50,103 nucleotides of DNA from NCBI GenBank assembly GCA_900759045.1, contig CAAETU010000001.1:1-50103 (forward strand). The letters are read 5' to 3'. A model generated the notes under the pieces. It was not told the origin of the DNA and did not search any database. It saw only the letters and a list, made by a program, of their open reading frames with translations. This DNA is from an uncultured Collinsella sp. (lineage in GTDB: Bacteria; Actinomycetota; Coriobacteriia; Coriobacteriales; Coriobacteriaceae). Below are positions 18,018 through 26,527 of the stretch, piece after piece; position 1 is the first letter of the stretch; every line of letters begins with the position of its first letter. The translations under genes and the position numbers were made by a program.

Positions 18018-18500
18018 CTACAGCTCGTACTTGTACACGCGGTAGATGTACTATTCGGCTTCCATCTCGTAGGTGGTGATGGCCAGACCGTACCGATCGT
18101 ACTCGGTGAAGGTCTTGGCCTGGCCCGAAGCCACGAGCATACTATTCGAATCGCCAACGCGCTGTGCGCTGCTTACGTAGCCCGAGAACGGCACTGCGAT
18201 CTGGTCCACAAGCTCGTAGGTGCGCGCGGTCTCGTCCACCGTAAAGATGCGCCCAAACGAATGCGTGCCCTTGCTATAGTCGGTCACCACCGCGGCGCCC
18301 AGCTGGCCCCAGTCGAACTTGGGGTAGCTCTTGGCCGCGCCAAAGTTGTTGTCGTACAGCAGCACCTGGTAGCGACCGGTCGTTGCCGTCTTGTCGTTTG
18401 GCAGATAGGTCACGCTGTGCTGGCCCGCGTTGAGCGAAAAATCGCCCTGGGCTTGCAGCAGCTTGTCCTCAAAGCCCGAGCCGGCCCATTGCCACTCCTT
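18018..18500 (-). pseudogene. Arylsulfotransferase-like C-terminal fragment with an internal stop
   Basis: An open frame on the minus strand encodes about 150 residues resembling the C-terminal blades of arylsulfate sulfotransferase (ASST)-type proteins (GQHSVTYLPN, RYQVLLYDNN, YGLAITTYEMEAE). No N-terminal domain or plausible start exists: the frame closes at TGA 18522-18524. An in-frame TAG (18051-18053) is followed by YIYRVYKYEL and a second stop (18018-18020), which reads like the natural tail of the family. This suggests both 5' truncation and a nonsense change. The AAAGGAG next to the upstream junction may come from a deletion joint. The family assignment is by eye. Confidence 0.6.
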
Positions 18501-18537
18501 TCTATTTCTGGGTCCATCTTCTCACTGTTGGCGGCCG

Positions 18538-18576
18538 AAAATGATCCGTTTTCCTCCGTCCCCGAGATGTCATTTT
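18538..18576 (+). repeat. CCGTCCCC-type hairpin, possible family member (copy I)
   Basis: Seven-base arms AAAATGA (18538-18544) and TCATTTT (18570-18576) enclose a loop with CCTCCGTCCCC. It abuts the stop of the dehydrogenase gene at 18577, the same arrangement as in copies A, C, F and H. The core differs (CCGTCCCC instead of CCTGTCCC), so membership is tentative. Confidence 0.4.
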
Positions 18577-19536
18577 TTAGTACTTGAAGAAGCCCTCGCC
18601 CGAGCTTTCGCCCAGCTTACCTTCGTCGAGCATTTTCTTGAGGACGGATGCCATAGCCTTAAAGTTGTAGGGCATCATCATCTTCTTGAGCAGCGGGCTC
18701 ACCAGGCCCGGGACCTTCTGATACTGCATGACGATGTTGTAGGCCGTCTGGATACCCACCGTGTCGAATACGCGAAACGGACCCTTGGGAGCGCCGGTGC
18801 CGCGCGTCCACGCGAGATCGATGCTCTTGGGGTCGCTCACGCCCGAGACATACAGGTCAAGGCCCGAAAGCAGCCACGGCACCAGCATGGAATTGAGCAG
18901 GTAGCCGTTCTTTTCCTTGTTGACGGGCAGGGCAAGCATGCGGATATCGTTGGCGAAGTCGACGAGCTCGTCGAAGTAGCGCTTGTCGGTTTGGCTCTGG
19001 CCCATGACCTCGGTCATGTTGTTCTTCCAGATGGAGTTGGCAAAGTGCAGCGACAGGTACTTCTCGGGGCGGCCGGTGTACTTGGCAAAGGTGCTCGGCA
19101 GCAGCGTGGAGGAGTTCGTCACGATGACGGTCTTTTGCGGCAGGACCGGGGCGAGCTTCTTGTAGAAGTCGATCTTTGCCTGGGTGTCCTCGGCCATAGA
19201 CTCGATGACCAGATCGGCGTCGGCCACGGCCTTGGCAAGGTCGAGCTCCAGCTTGAGCGTGGAGTAGGCACGCTCAACGGCGGCGAGTGCCGCCTCCTTG
19301 TCGAAGGGCTGGCCGCTATCGGCGATACCGGCACACCACTCGCCCGTGCCGTCCGCCATGCCCTCGATAGCAGCGATGTACTCCTCGCGCACATGATCGA
19401 TCTTGGGCTGGGTGCGGCCGATGCTGCCCTCGCTGCGCAGCCAAATCGTTACATCAAAGCCGCAGTAGGCAGCCTGAAAGGCAATCTGGCTTCCCAACAC
19501 GCCGCCGCCGGCAACACAAACGGTCTTGCAGCTCAT
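18577..19536 (-). CDS. 3-hydroxyacyl-CoA dehydrogenase family protein
   Basis: A 319-residue NAD-dependent dehydrogenase. The Rossmann motif VAGGGVLGSQIA lies at residues 7-18. The catalytic-region signature reads TNSSTLLPS, with LHFANS following, and the C-terminal domain ends SGEGFFKY, as in HBD/HAD-type enzymes. It would oxidise 3-hydroxyacyl-CoA or reduce the 3-keto form. No other fatty-acid or butyrate pathway genes are next to it, so its pathway is unclear. AGAGGA 7 bases upstream supports the start. Confidence 0.9.
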   Translation of the reverse strand: MSCKTVCVAGGGVLGSQIAFQAAYCGFDVTIWLRSEGSIGRTQPKIDHVREEYIAAIEGMADGTGEWCAGIADSGQPFDKEAALAAVERAYSTLKLELDLAKAVADADLVIESMAEDTQAKIDFYKKLAPVLPQKTVIVTNSSTLLPSTFAKYTGRPEKYLSLHFANSIWKNNMTEVMGQSQTDKRYFDELVDFANDIRMLALPVNKEKNGYLLNSMLVPWLLSGLDLYVSGVSDPKSIDLAWTRGTGAPKGPFRVFDTVGIQTAYNIVMQYQKVPGLVSPLLKKMMMPYNFKAMASVLKKMLDEGKLGESSGEGFFKY

Positions 19537-19705
19537 GGGACGGTCCTCTCTTACGTAATTCCATAGATGTGTATTTATTCAACCGTAAGGAGGACGCGCG
19601 CTGGGGGTTGGTTCTATAAACGGACGGTAATTTGCGGCGAACGGCAACACCTGTTCATTGACTCTCGATTTTGAGGGCATTTTTTGGCGCTGCTGAACCG
19701 CTGTT

Positions 19706-19833
19706 TTCGGAAGTGCGGGGAAAAATCGGGTTTCGCCGACCAGACCGGCTTTTTTTAAAACAAAACCGCAGGTCGCGAGAGTCTAAAAAGGCGGTGCGCT
19801 CGGGAGGTTCGCGTTTTTCCCCGCACTTCCGAA
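19706..19833. repeat. Inverted repeat with perfect 20-bp arms in a 415-bp gap
   Basis: The arm at 19706-19725 (TTCGGAAGTGCGGGGAAAAA) is the exact complement of 19814-19833. The 88 bases between hold A/T runs and no gene. The surrounding gap 19537-19951 has no supported coding sequence: the 91-residue open frame crossing it has no ribosome site and follows the repeat. It may be a MITE-like element or a structured RNA. Confidence 0.7.
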
Positions 19834-19888
19834 ATTCGAGTGCATAGAAGGCTGCGACAAAACGATTTACGCAACATATGTCCAGCAA

Positions 19889-19923
19889 AAACGGGTGGTA
19901 GCCGGCACGGCTACCACCCGTTT
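19889..19923 (-). terminator. Strong intrinsic terminator of the activase gene
   Basis: A perfect 16-bp stem (19889-19904 with 19908-19923) with a 3-base loop; on the minus strand the second arm runs into TTTTT. It lies about 30 bases past the stop at 19952. Confidence 0.92.
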
Positions 19924-19951
19924 GTCTCACATCTAGCCCATAGCAGGCCAG

Positions 19952-22900
19952 TTACTTCTTAATGCCGCGCCCCAGACGCTTGGCGACCGATGCCACGGCC
20001 TCCTCGCTGGCAGGTCCGCAGCTCACGCAGCCGTCATGGGCACGCATCTGGCCGGTGACCTCGTCCATCGCGAGCGGCGCCACCTTCTCGAGCTTAAAGC
20101 CCTTGCCGGCGCGCATGTTTTCCTTGGCCACGCTGATCATGAGCTTAATGCGGTTGAGCTGGTTGACCTCGGACGCGCCGGGGTCGTAGTCCACCGCGAC
20201 GATATTGCTCTCGGGGTGCTGACGGCGCAGTTCCTTAATCACGGCCTTGCCCACCACGTGGTTGGGCAGGCACGCAAAGGGCTGCGTGCAGATGATGTTG
20301 GGTGCGCCATGGTCGATCAGGTCGAGCATCTCGGCCGTGAGTAGCCAGCCCTCGCCCATGTTGTTGCACACCGAAAGCACCGTGCGGGCCTTGTCGGCCA
20401 TAGTGCCGATGCGCTCGGGCGCCTCAAAGCGGCGGGACTTCTCGAGCATCTCCTCCACCGGCGTGCGCATCCAGTCCACGAGCTTGATGAGCGCCTGCAT
20501 ACCAGCGCGCGTGGTAGCGGAGCTTCCCAACTCGTCCTTCTGCAGCTCGGCGTTGCTCATGGAGTACAGGAAAAAGTCGAGCAGACCCGGCACCACGGCC
20601 TCGCAGCCCTCGCGCTCGATGACATCGACCACGTGGTTGTTGGCTGTGGGATGGAACTTGACCAGGATCTCGCCGACCACGCCCACGCGCGGCTTGGTAC
20701 CCTCGCCCACGAGCGGCATGGTGTCGAACGCGCGGATGGCCTCGCGGCACAGCTTGGTGTAGTTGTGGCGGTTAAACTTGGGCGCCAGCTTGCGAGCGCG
20801 CGCCATGTACTCCTCGTAGAGCGCGTTGGCGGCACCGGGCGTAGCCTCGTACGGGCGGCAGCGATAGAGCATCTGCATCATCACGTCGCCAAAGAGCACC
20901 GCGTAGACTGCCTGCTTAAGCAGCGCCGGCGTAATCTTAAAGCCAGGGTTGTCCTCGCCCAGCGCCACGGCCGAAAGCGAGATCACCGGGATCTCGGGGT
21001 GGCCGCTCTCGCGCAGGGCCTTGCGGATGAGTGCGATGTAGTTGGTGGCACGGCAGCCGCCGCCGGTCTGGCTGATAACCACGGCCGTCTTGGACAGGTC
21101 GTACCGACCGCTCTCGATGGCCTCCATAATCTGGCCGGTCACCAAAATGGACGGATAGCAAATGTCATTGTTCACATAGCGCAGGCCAGCCTCGACAGCG
21201 TCGTGATCGGTCGAGGGCAGCAGCTCCAAGTTGTAGCCAGCACCACGGAACACCTCTTTGACCAGGTCAAAGTGGATCGGCGCCATCTGCGGGCACAGGA
21301 TGGTGTAGCCCTCCTCGCGCATCTGCTCGGTAAAGGGCACCTTGGGCCACGCGGTCGAAGCGCTCTCGCGCTGAGCCTCAAACGTGTACTTGCGGCTCGC
21401 GAACGCGGGGGCATCCGTAGAGGGCGCCACCGGCGCGGCATCGCCCTGCTCGTAGGCCTCGCCCGCGGCCGTGGCCTCGGCCAAGCGCTCGGCCTCCTGG
21501 TCCTTAAGCGCCGCCATGAGCGAGCGGATGCGGATGCGCGCGGCACCCAGGTTGGACACCTCGTCGATCTTGAGCACGGTGTAGATCTTGCCACTGGCCT
21601 CCAGGATCTCCTGCACCTGGTCGGTGGTCAGGGCATCGAGGCCGCAGCCGAAGGAGTTGAGCTGGATCAGGTCCAGGTCGTTGCGCATCGTCACAAAACG
21701 GGCGACGGCGTACAGGCGGCTGTGGTACATCCACTGGTCGACGACGCGAATCGGACGTTCGGGCTTCACGAGATGCGCGAGCGAATCCTCGGTAAAGACC
21801 GCAAAGCCAAAGCTCGAGATAAGCTCGGGCAGGGCGTGGTTGATCTCGGGGTCGTTATGGTAGGGACGGCCGGCGAGCACGATGCCGTGACCGCCGTGGT
21901 CCTCGACCCACTTAAGAGCCTCCTCGCCCATGGTCTGGATGTCCTCGTGGAAACGCGCATCGGCCTCAAAAGCAGCGTTGACGGCGGCATCGACCTCGGA
22001 GCGCGTGATCTTGGGACCGCGCACGCGACCGCGACCAGCCTCGGCATCGGCCACGCGGTCGACGGCGAGCACCTGGTACAGGCGGCGCTTGAGCTCGGTC
22101 TTGTCGTGATACGGCACAAACGGATACAGGAACTCGATGTTCTGCTCGCGGATCTCGTCAATATTGAGCGCCAGCGCCGTGGGGTAGCTCATGACGATGG
22201 GGCAGTTATAGCAGTTGCCAGCCGTCGGATCCTCCTTGCGCTCCCAACGCACGCACGGCATCCAGATAAAGTCGACGTCACGGTCGATGAGGTTCATCAC
22301 GTGGCCATGGCTCATCTTGGCCGGATAGCATACGCTCTCGGACGGCATGGACTCGATGCCCGCCTGGTAGGTCTTCTTGCTCGACTGGTCGGACAGCTGC
22401 ACGCTAAAGCCCAGGCGCGTAAAGAACGCGTGCCAGAAGGGGTAGTTCTCGTACATGTTGAGCGCGCGCGGGATGCCGACGGTGCCGCGCGGGGCCTCGT
22501 CGGGGCTCAGGACCTCGCGGTTAAAGAGCAGCTCGTTTTTCTTTTTGAAGAGGTTGGGGGCCTCGGTCTTCTGCTTTTTGTGGCCGGCGCCCTTCTCGCA
22601 GCGGTTGCCGGTAATGAAGCGCCTGCCACCGCCAAAGTCGTTGACGGTAAGCTGGCAGTTGTTGGAGCAACGGCCGCAGCGGACATGCTTTTGCGTCACG
22701 GTGAGGTGCGCGATGTCCTCAGCCGAAAGAATGGTCGAGGTGCCGTCGGCGCCGGCGCGATCGCGGGCGAGCAGGGCCGCACCGTAGGCGCCCATGCAGC
22801 CGGCGATGTCGGGACGCACGGCATGAACGCCGGTGAGCTGCTCAAACGCGCGCAGCGTGGCATCGGACATAAAGGTGCCGCCCTGGACGATTACCTGGCT

Positions 22901-24739
22901 GCCGATCTCCTTGGGATCGCGCAGCTTAATGACCTTGAACAGGGCATTCTTGATGACGGAATAAGACAGACCTGCCGCGATATCGCCCACCGTGGCGCCT
23001 TCCTTTTGCGCCTGCTTGACGCGCGAGTTCATAAAGACCGTGCAGCGACTTCCCAGGTCGACCGGGGCTTTGGCATGGATGGCGGCGTTGGCGAACGCGC
23101 GCACGTCCATGTTCATAGAGACGGCGAAGCTCTCGATAAAGCTACCGCAACCCGACGAGCAGGCCTCGTTGAGCATGATGTGCTCGATGACGCCGTCCTT
23201 GACGCGCAGGCACTTCATGTCCTGGCCGCCAATGTCCAGAATGAACTCGACGCCGGGCAGGAACGCCTTGGCGCCGCGCAGGTGCGCGACGGTCTCGATC
23301 TCGCCGGAATCGGCCTTGAGGGCCTCGATGAGCAGCGCCTCGCCGTAGCCCGTGGTGGTCACGTGGCCTATGGTGCAGCCGGCGGGGATGTGGTTGTAGA
23401 AATCGGCCATGATGACCTTGGCCGTGCCCAGGATGTCGCCGTTGTTGTTGCCGTACCAGGTGTGCAACAGCTGGCCGTCCTCGCCCACAAGCGCAGCCTT
23501 CATGGTGGTGGAACCGGCGTCGATGCCGATGAACACGCGGCCGGTGTAGCCTTCGAGTTTGCCCTTGGGGACGACTTCCTGGTCGTGGCGGGTCTTGAAC
23601 TCGGCGAAGTCCTCGTCGGTGGCAAAGAGCGGATCCAGGCGCTCGACCTCGGCACCCTGTGTGTCACCCAGGGCATCGATGGCCTCGATGAGCTGCGGGA
23701 ACGTGCTGAGCTTGTTGGACTCGTGCGCCATGGCGGCGCCGCTCGCCACAAACAGGTGGGCGTTTTGGGGCACAATGCGGTGCTCCTCGTCCAGGTTGAG
23801 CGTGAGGTAGAAGCGGTGGCGCAGCTCGGAGAGGTACTGCAGCGGGCCGCCCAGGAAGGCAACGTTGCCGCGGATGGGACGGCCACACGCCAGGCCCGAA
23901 ATGGTCTGGGTCACGACGGCCTGGAAGATGGAGGCGGCCACGTCCTCGGGGCGGGCGCCCTCGTTGAGCAGCGGTTGGACGTCGGTCTTGGCAAAGACGC
24001 CGCAGCGGCTGGCGATGGGATAGATGGTGGTGGCGTTGGCCGCGAGTTCGTTAAGGCCGCTGGCATCGGTGTGCAGCAGGGTTGCCATCTGGTCGATGAA
24101 CGCGCCCGTACCGCCGGCGCAGGTGCCGTTCATGCGCTGCTCGATGCCGTTGTCAAAGTAGATGATCTTGGCGTCCTCGCCGCCCAGCTCGATGGCGACA
24201 TCGGTGGCCGGGATGAGGGTCTCGACGGCACGCTTGCTGGCAATGACCTCCTGGACAAACTCCAGGTCGAGCCACTGGGACAGCAGCAGGCCGCCCGAAC
24301 CGGTAATGGCGCAGGTCATTTGGGCCGTCGGCAGCACGGTCGCGGCACCCTCGAACAAGTCGCGGGCGCAAGCGCGGACGTCGGTGTGGTGACGCTGGTA
24401 CTTGGCGTAGACAATCTGGTTGTCGTCGTTGAGCACAGCGAGCTTAACGGTGGTGGAGCCCACGTCGATGCCCAGGTGCAGGTTGCCGCGGGCGGCCTCG
24501 GGGTTGAAGATCGCGCCTTCGGGGGCCTGGGCGGCGGTGGCGACTAGGGGCTCAGCGTCGGTGGCGGGCTCGCTAGCGACGGACGTCTCCCCTGCCGCGT
24601 TCTTGGCATCGGCAACTGCCTCGGCAACTTTCTCGGCAGCCGCGGTCGCGGCCTTCTGCGCGGCGTCCACCACGGCGGGCGCGGCCTCGCGTGCAGCAGC
24701 GACCACGCGGTCTTTAATGCCCTCGACGAGTTTGCTCAT
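19952..24739 (-). CDS. Double acyl-CoA dehydratase activase (BadF/HgdC-type) fused to DUF2229
   Basis: A 1595-residue fusion. Residues 1-75: Ala-rich amphipathic N-terminal extension. Activase 1 (about 85-345): GIDVGSTTVK, NGTCAGGTGAF and RCGVFAKTDVQ with cysteines placed like the 4Fe-4S ligands of HgdC. Activase 2 (about 402-670): GIDAGSTTMK, ACSSGCGSF, GSRCTVFMNSRVKQ. Next a CxxCxxxC knuckle (RCGRCSNNC), DUF2229 (GIPRALNMYENYPFWHAFF) and dehydratase-subunit-like domains to the end. Such ATPases pass high-energy electrons to 2-hydroxyacyl-CoA dehydratases; large fusions have unknown substrates. AGGAG lies 5 bases before the ATG. It is 11 bases after the TetR-type gene, so one operon. No separate dehydratase lies in the window. 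Confidence 0.9.
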   Translation of the reverse strand: MSKLVEGIKDRVVAAAREAAPAVVDAAQKAATAAAEKVAEAVADAKNAAGETSVASEPATDAEPLVATAAQAPEGAIFNPEAARGNLHLGIDVGSTTVKLAVLNDDNQIVYAKYQRHHTDVRACARDLFEGAATVLPTAQMTCAITGSGGLLLSQWLDLEFVQEVIASKRAVETLIPATDVAIELGGEDAKIIYFDNGIEQRMNGTCAGGTGAFIDQMATLLHTDASGLNELAANATTIYPIASRCGVFAKTDVQPLLNEGARPEDVAASIFQAVVTQTISGLACGRPIRGNVAFLGGPLQYLSELRHRFYLTLNLDEEHRIVPQNAHLFVASGAAMAHESNKLSTFPQLIEAIDALGDTQGAEVERLDPLFATDEDFAEFKTRHDQEVVPKGKLEGYTGRVFIGIDAGSTTMKAALVGEDGQLLHTWYGNNNGDILGTAKVIMADFYNHIPAGCTIGHVTTTGYGEALLIEALKADSGEIETVAHLRGAKAFLPGVEFILDIGGQDMKCLRVKDGVIEHIMLNEACSSGCGSFIESFAVSMNMDVRAFANAAIHAKAPVDLGSRCTVFMNSRVKQAQKEGATVGDIAAGLSYSVIKNALFKVIKLRDPKEIGSQVIVQGGTFMSDATLRAFEQLTGVHAVRPDIAGCMGAYGAALLARDRAGADGTSTILSAEDIAHLTVTQKHVRCGRCSNNCQLTVNDFGGGRRFITGNRCEKGAGHKKQKTEAPNLFKKKNELLFNREVLSPDEAPRGTVGIPRALNMYENYPFWHAFFTRLGFSVQLSDQSSKKTYQAGIESMPSESVCYPAKMSHGHVMNLIDRDVDFIWMPCVRWERKEDPTAGNCYNCPIVMSYPTALALNIDEIREQNIEFLYPFVPYHDKTELKRRLYQVLAVDRVADAEAGRGRVRGPKITRSEVDAAVNAAFEADARFHEDIQTMGEEALKWVEDHGGHGIVLAGRPYHNDPEINHALPELISSFGFAVFTEDSLAHLVKPERPIRVVDQWMYHSRLYAVARFVTMRNDLDLIQLNSFGCGLDALTTDQVQEILEASGKIYTVLKIDEVSNLGAARIRIRSLMAALKDQEAERLAEATAAGEAYEQGDAAPVAPSTDAPAFASRKYTFEAQRESASTAWPKVPFTEQMREEGYTILCPQMAPIHFDLVKEVFRGAGYNLELLPSTDHDAVEAGLRYVNNDICYPSILVTGQIMEAIESGRYDLSKTAVVISQTGGGCRATNYIALIRKALRESGHPEIPVISLSAVALGEDNPGFKITPALLKQAVYAVLFGDVMMQMLYRCRPYEATPGAANALYEEYMARARKLAPKFNRHNYTKLCREAIRAFDTMPLVGEGTKPRVGVVGEILVKFHPTANNHVVDVIEREGCEAVVPGLLDFFLYSMSNAELQKDELGSSATTRAGMQALIKLVDWMRTPVEEMLEKSRRFEAPERIGTMADKARTVLSVCNNMGEGWLLTAEMLDLIDHGAPNIICTQPFACLPNHVVGKAVIKELRRQHPESNIVAVDYDPGASEVNQLNRIKLMISVAKENMRAGKGFKLEKVAPLAMDEVTGQMRAHDGCVSCGPASEEAVASVAKRLGRGIKK

Positions 24740-24750
24740 TGTCTCTCCTC

Positions 24751-25461
24751 TTAGTTGTTGGACTCGACGGTTGCGGTGGTGTCGACCGCGTCCTCGAGCT
24801 GCAGGTTCAATAGCTTCATGCCGTATTCCGGCACGTTGATATCGATGGGTTGGCCATACAGGTCGCCGGGGCGCACAAAGGCGATAACCGTCATAATGCG
24901 CGCCATGGTCTCGGGCGATTCGGAAAGGTCACGCTCAAACCAACGCTGGATCATGCCGACCTCGGCACTCACGACATAGGTGACGTAGTAGTCAAAGAAG
25001 GTGCCCAGCGCCAAGCCCAAAATGCCCGTCTGTGCGCGCGGCACCACGGCCTCGCGTGCGGTATCGATGATCTTTTTAATAAAGGCGGGGTCGCCGCCCG
25101 GGCCCAGCAGCGATCCGATTAAATCGCGGTTGGCCGCAAGGTAGCGCAGCAACTCAACCGAACCGGGTGCCGGCTCGAGCTCATCGATGTTGTGATAGAG
25201 ATCGGGCAGCTGAGCTGCGGTGATGAGCTCAATGCGCTCACGGATCTCGGCCAGCAAGCCGTCCTCGATTTGATTGATAAAGTCGGGGATATCGCGGTAG
25301 TGCGAATAGAACGTGCGGCGCGTAAGGCCAGCGCGCTCGGTGAGCGACGCGACATTAATGCGCGAAAGGTCGCCGCTTTCGGCAAGCTCGCTGGCAAGTG
25401 CCTGGCGAAGGGCACGCTGCGAGCGAAGGGACCGGCGATCGCATTTCTCGAGCTGGGACAA
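24751..25461 (-). CDS. TetR/AcrR family transcriptional regulator
   Basis: A 236-residue regulator. The N-terminal helix-turn-helix (about 14-60) contains INVASLTERAGLTRRTFYSHY, a clear TetR signature, and a helical ligand domain follows. The TTG start is chosen because AGGAGG lies 4 bases upstream and no ATG with a ribosome site is nearby. It precedes the giant activase by 11 bases and is probably co-transcribed with it. Two palindromes overlap its promoter (25483-25527), suggesting autoregulation of the pair. The ligand is unknown. Confidence 0.88.
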   Translation of the reverse strand: MSQLEKCDRRSLRSQRALRQALASELAESGDLSRINVASLTERAGLTRRTFYSHYRDIPDFINQIEDGLLAEIRERIELITAAQLPDLYHNIDELEPAPGSVELLRYLAANRDLIGSLLGPGGDPAFIKKIIDTAREAVVPRAQTGILGLALGTFFDYYVTYVVSAEVGMIQRWFERDLSESPETMARIMTVIAFVRPGDLYGQPIDINVPEYGMKLLNLQLEDAVDTTATVESNN

Positions 25462-25482
25462 GCGTCCTCCTTGTTACTCAAC

Positions 25483-25531
25483 CTGTGCGCTATTGCACAG
25501 TGCGAGTATTATTGCACACCGTGTGCATCAA
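25483..25531 (-). promoter_or_regulatory. Promoter and candidate operators of the TetR-activase operon
   Basis: On the minus strand TTGATG (25526-25531) and TAATAC (25506-25511) could be -35 and -10 boxes, with a short 14-bp spacing. A perfect TGCACAC-C-GTGTGCA palindrome (25513-25527) covers the spacer. A second dyad, CTGTGC/GCACAG (25483-25500), lies just downstream. Both contain TATTGCACA. This fits binding by the adjacent TetR protein. Confidence 0.5.
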
Positions 25532-25552
25532 CACGTAAAGGCAATATTTTGG

Positions 25553-25583
25553 ATGTGACAAAGGGACTGTCCCTTTGTCACAT
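25553..25583. repeat. CTGTCCC-type palindrome, variant arms (copy H)
   Basis: A perfect 31-base palindrome: 15-base arms (25553-25567, 25569-25583) around a single T. It contains GGGACTGTCCC, so the family core is part of the symmetry. It overlaps the first base of the stop codon of the HAD gene (minus strand, TAA at 25585-25583). It could also terminate transcription of that gene. Confidence 0.65.
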
Positions 25584-26446
25584 TATTCGATGACGGTGCG
25601 AGAGTTTTGCTTGTGCATGGTGGCGAGCATGTGTTTGGGGACGGCGTGGACCATGCAACTGCCGATAGTTGCGCTCGCGGCGGCTTTAGCCGCATCGCTA
25701 GCGTTTTTGGTCGCATAGCTGTGGCGGAAACGCTTGAGCATGGCGATATCGTTGCCGCCGTCGCCATAGACCGCGACCTCGTCCTCGGCAATGCCGTAGT
25801 AACCCGCCAGCCAGGCCACGCTCTCACCCTTGTTGCACGCCACGTCCGTGATCTCGAACATCACCGGATCGAACGGTGCGTTGACCACGCGGTCGGAGCG
25901 CTCGGCAAGGTACGCCTTAAGGTCACGCTCCAACTCGGGCGAGGTCACGCGGCAGTTGATCTTACACACATCGTGGCGCAGGATGTCGCCGATCGACTGG
26001 TCGAAATACTGTTCCTCGTGATAGCCGCCACGCGCACGCATGCCGCGCATCACGATACGCTTGATGGGTCTGTCCTTTTTAAAGCCCGCCTGGTGCATCT
26101 CGAACGATCCGCTCGAAAACATGCCATCGGGCGTGGAGCAGTCGAAGCAAATGTTCGGAAACGCCTTGAGCAGCTCCTCGGTAACCTGCGGGTCGATGGT
26201 CCAGGTCTTGAGCACCTCGCCGTGGCTGTTGCGCACGATGGATCCGTTGGAGCAGCAGGCGTCGAGTGCCAGACCTGTAAAGCCATGCTCGCCGATTGGC
26301 AACGTCGAGCGTCCGGTCGCGGGAACCACATGCAGGCCAGCCTCGGTCAGCTCGCGAATGGCACGGCGGATGGTCCCATCCGCCTCGTGCAGGGCGTTCA
26401 GCAGCGTTCCGTCTAAGTCACTCGCAAACATCTTGATCATGGGCAT
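25583..26446 (-). CDS. Cof-type HAD-IIB family phosphatase
   Basis: A 287-residue haloacid dehalogenase phosphatase. Motif I is DLDGTLL near residue 10 and motif IV is YGDGGNDIAMLK near residue 220; the C2-type cap sits between. Cof-type enzymes dephosphorylate sugar phosphates, FMN and similar compounds in the cytoplasm. AGGAG lies 4 bases before this ATG; a second ATG two codons later is equally possible. A hairpin repeat overlaps its stop codon. Confidence 0.9.
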   Translation of the reverse strand: MPMIKMFASDLDGTLLNALHEADGTIRRAIRELTEAGLHVVPATGRSTLPIGEHGFTGLALDACCSNGSIVRNSHGEVLKTWTIDPQVTEELLKAFPNICFDCSTPDGMFSSGSFEMHQAGFKKDRPIKRIVMRGMRARGGYHEEQYFDQSIGDILRHDVCKINCRVTSPELERDLKAYLAERSDRVVNAPFDPVMFEITDVACNKGESVAWLAGYYGIAEDEVAVYGDGGNDIAMLKRFRHSYATKNASDAAKAAASATIGSCMVHAVPKHMLATMHKQNSRTVIE

Positions 26447-26480
26447 GCCTCTCCTTCGTCTGCACGATATTGTAGACGAG

Positions 26481-26512
26481 AACGGGCGCGCCCCAAGAGA
26501 AGCGCGCCCGTT
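26481..26512 (-). terminator. Hairpin downstream of the P-II gene
   Basis: A perfect 11-bp stem (AACGGGCGCGC at 26481-26491 with 26502-26512) lies 15 bases past the P-II stop on the minus strand. The T-tract is weak (TTCTCG). Confidence 0.6.
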
Positions 26513-26527
26513 AGGCGAAAGATCGTC

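Noticed and set aside
17918..18157. A small minus-strand gene upstream of the hypothetical protein
   Set aside because: It overlaps the arylsulfotransferase remnant in another frame and has shadow-like composition.
19655..19930. A 91-codon minus-strand gene
   Set aside because: It spans the inverted repeat and the activase terminator, lacks a ribosome site and resembles no known protein.
20633..24547. A 1304-codon open frame on the plus strand opposite the activase gene
   Set aside because: It is antisense to a gene with intact domain motifs, has no ribosome site and low-complexity Gly/Ala/Asp composition, as expected for a shadow frame in GC-rich DNA.
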